Source: Bacteroidota bacterium (lineage in GTDB: Bacteria > Bacteroidota > Bacteroidia > Chitinophagales > Chitinophagaceae). From it: a DNA stretch of 7,175 nucleotides. The stretch lies in contig JAEWIW010000125.1 of NCBI GenBank assembly GCA_023386855.1, forward strand, positions 1 through 7,175. Reading direction: 5' to 3'. The notes below the pieces were generated by a model. It worked only from the letters and a program-made list of their open reading frames with translations. It had not been told where the DNA came from and searched no databases. The stretch's first letter is position 1; every line of letters begins with the position of its first letter. The position numbers and the translations under genes are program-made. Positions 6,279 through 7,175 of this stretch are shown here, piece after piece.

Positions 6279-7175
6279 ATGTACCAGATCATCCGTAAAC
6301 TGCTGTTTAATTTCGACGCTGAAAAAGTGCATCATTTCGCCATGGGTTCATTCAAAATGGCCTGTTCCACTCCTTTTATAAAAAAGATTGTTTCCAGCAG
6401 CTTTACAGCCACAGGAAATAAACTTGAAACACCGGTATTAGGACTGAAATTCCGCAACCCGGTGGGCCTCGCGGCAGGATTCGATAAGAATGCCCTTTAC
6501 ATGGATGAACTTGATGCGCTGGGATTCGGATTTATAGAAATAGGGACAGTAACGCCAAGGCCACAGGAAGGAAACCCTAAGCCGAGATTATTCAGGCTTC
6601 CAAAAGATGGTGCGCTGATCAACCGGATGGGATTTAATAATGATGGCGTAAAGGCAGTGGCATCAAGACTTTTAAAGTGGCGTTCGGCTCACCAGGGTAA
6701 GGAACAATTGATCATTGGTGGAAATATTGGCAAGAATAAGATTACTCCAAACGAAGAAGCCTGGAAGGATTATGAAATCTGCTTCAGGGAACTGTTCGAC
6801 CTTGTAGATTTTTTTGTAGTGAATGTGAGTTCACCCAATACACCAGGGTTGAGAGCACTACAGGAAAAGGAATCATTACGAAAGATACTTTCACATCTGC
6901 AGACCATCAATAAGCAACAACCCGGTTCTAAACCGATTTTGCTTAAAATAGCGCCTGATCTTACGGTGGAGCAGCTCGATGACGTTATCGAACTGGCACA
7001 GGAGATAGAACTGGATGGATTGGTAGCAAGCAATACCACCATCAGCAGGGATAATCTTCATGAAGAATCCGTAAAGCTGGCCGAAAAATTTGGGGCAGGG
7101 GGACTAAGTGGAAGGCCATTGAAACAAAGGTCAACGGAAATTGTGCGGTATATCTATGATAAGACCAATGGCAGC
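6279..7175 (+). CDS. pyrD: Dihydroorotate dehydrogenase (quinone), class 2, 3' end outside window
   Basis: The frame runs from ATG 6279 without a stop to the last base, giving 299 residues of an expected roughly 340. The enzyme oxidises dihydroorotate to orotate, the fourth step of UMP synthesis, with FMN and membrane quinone as acceptors. An N-terminal helical extension (MYQIIRKLLFNFDAEKVHHF, 1-20) is the membrane-associated, quinone-facing part that marks class 2. The barrel shows AAGFDKN at 65-71, NRMGFNN at 115-121, NVSSPNTPGLR at 182-192 with catalytic Ser185 (class 1 enzymes use Cys), KIAPD at 223-227, SNTT at 251-254 and GGLSGRPL at 274-281. Every expected motif up to the cut is intact. 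Missing are the last FMN phosphate-binding strands. The gene is divergent from the thiolase; no other pyrimidine gene is visible. Confidence 0.96.
   Translation, partial: MYQIIRKLLFNFDAEKVHHFAMGSFKMACSTPFIKKIVSSSFTATGNKLETPVLGLKFRNPVGLAAGFDKNALYMDELDALGFGFIEIGTVTPRPQEGNPKPRLFRLPKDGALINRMGFNNDGVKAVASRLLKWRSAHQGKEQLIIGGNIGKNKITPNEEAWKDYEICFRELFDLVDFFVVNVSSPNTPGLRALQEKESLRKILSHLQTINKQQPGSKPILLKIAPDLTVEQLDDVIELAQEIELDGLVASNTTISRDNLHEESVKLAEKFGAGGLSGRPLKQRSTEIVRYIYDKTNGS

Noticed and set aside
6770..7042. A 90-residue minus-strand frame at the window end
   Set aside because: It is antisense to intact pyrD motifs (catalytic loop and FMN-binding segments) and is serine-rich low-complexity, as expected of a shadow.
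1..7175. A defence system, mobile element or biosynthetic cluster
   Set aside because: All six coding regions belong to familiar housekeeping or widespread families, with no direct repeats, integrase, transposase, toxin pairs or clear composition break.

Overview
The window looks like ordinary chromosomal DNA from a member of the Bacteroidota, most likely close to the Chitinophagaceae. This is inferred from the protein types (a ComM/YifB ATPase beginning MLVRTFGSAVYGVEA, a DUF983 zinc-ribbon membrane protein, a class 2 PyrD beginning MYQIIRKLL), from start codons that lack Shine-Dalgarno sequences, and from matches to the Bacteroidota promoter form TTG-N17-23-TAnnTTTG. Composition looks even, and I see no transposase, integrase, tRNA, CRISPR array or other mark of transfer.

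Layout. Bases 2-700 (+) hold the C-terminal part of an S41 serine peptidase whose start lies before the window. Bases 676-747 are a cluster of degenerate heptamers arranged as an inverted repeat that includes the peptidase stop codon. A stem-loop with a T run (782-811) looks like the real terminator. It would lie inside the next gene if the first ATG (776) were used, so I place the comM start at 848. Bases 848-2398 (+) encode a ComM/YifB AAA+ ATPase. A non-coding stretch of about 160 bases with a candidate promoter and foldable leader precedes an ABC exporter half-transporter (2558-4348, +). A small DUF983 membrane protein (4383-4859, +) follows closely. It meets, tail to tail, a thiolase (4980-6158, -). 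A 120-base divergent region (6159-6278) carries a good promoter for the thiolase and a small dyad in front of pyrD (6279 to the window end, +, truncated at the 3' end).

How the genes relate. They do not form one pathway: proteolysis, DNA uptake/recombination, lipid or drug export, a protein of unknown function, fatty-acid breakdown and pyrimidine synthesis sit side by side. Only the ABC exporter and DUF983 gene are close enough to suggest cotranscription. I found no previously undescribed system. The points most worth a second look are the non-coding ones: the heptamer inverted repeat, the possible leaderless comM transcript, the foldable leader before the ABC gene, and the thiolase promoter with a hairpin at the mRNA 5' end.
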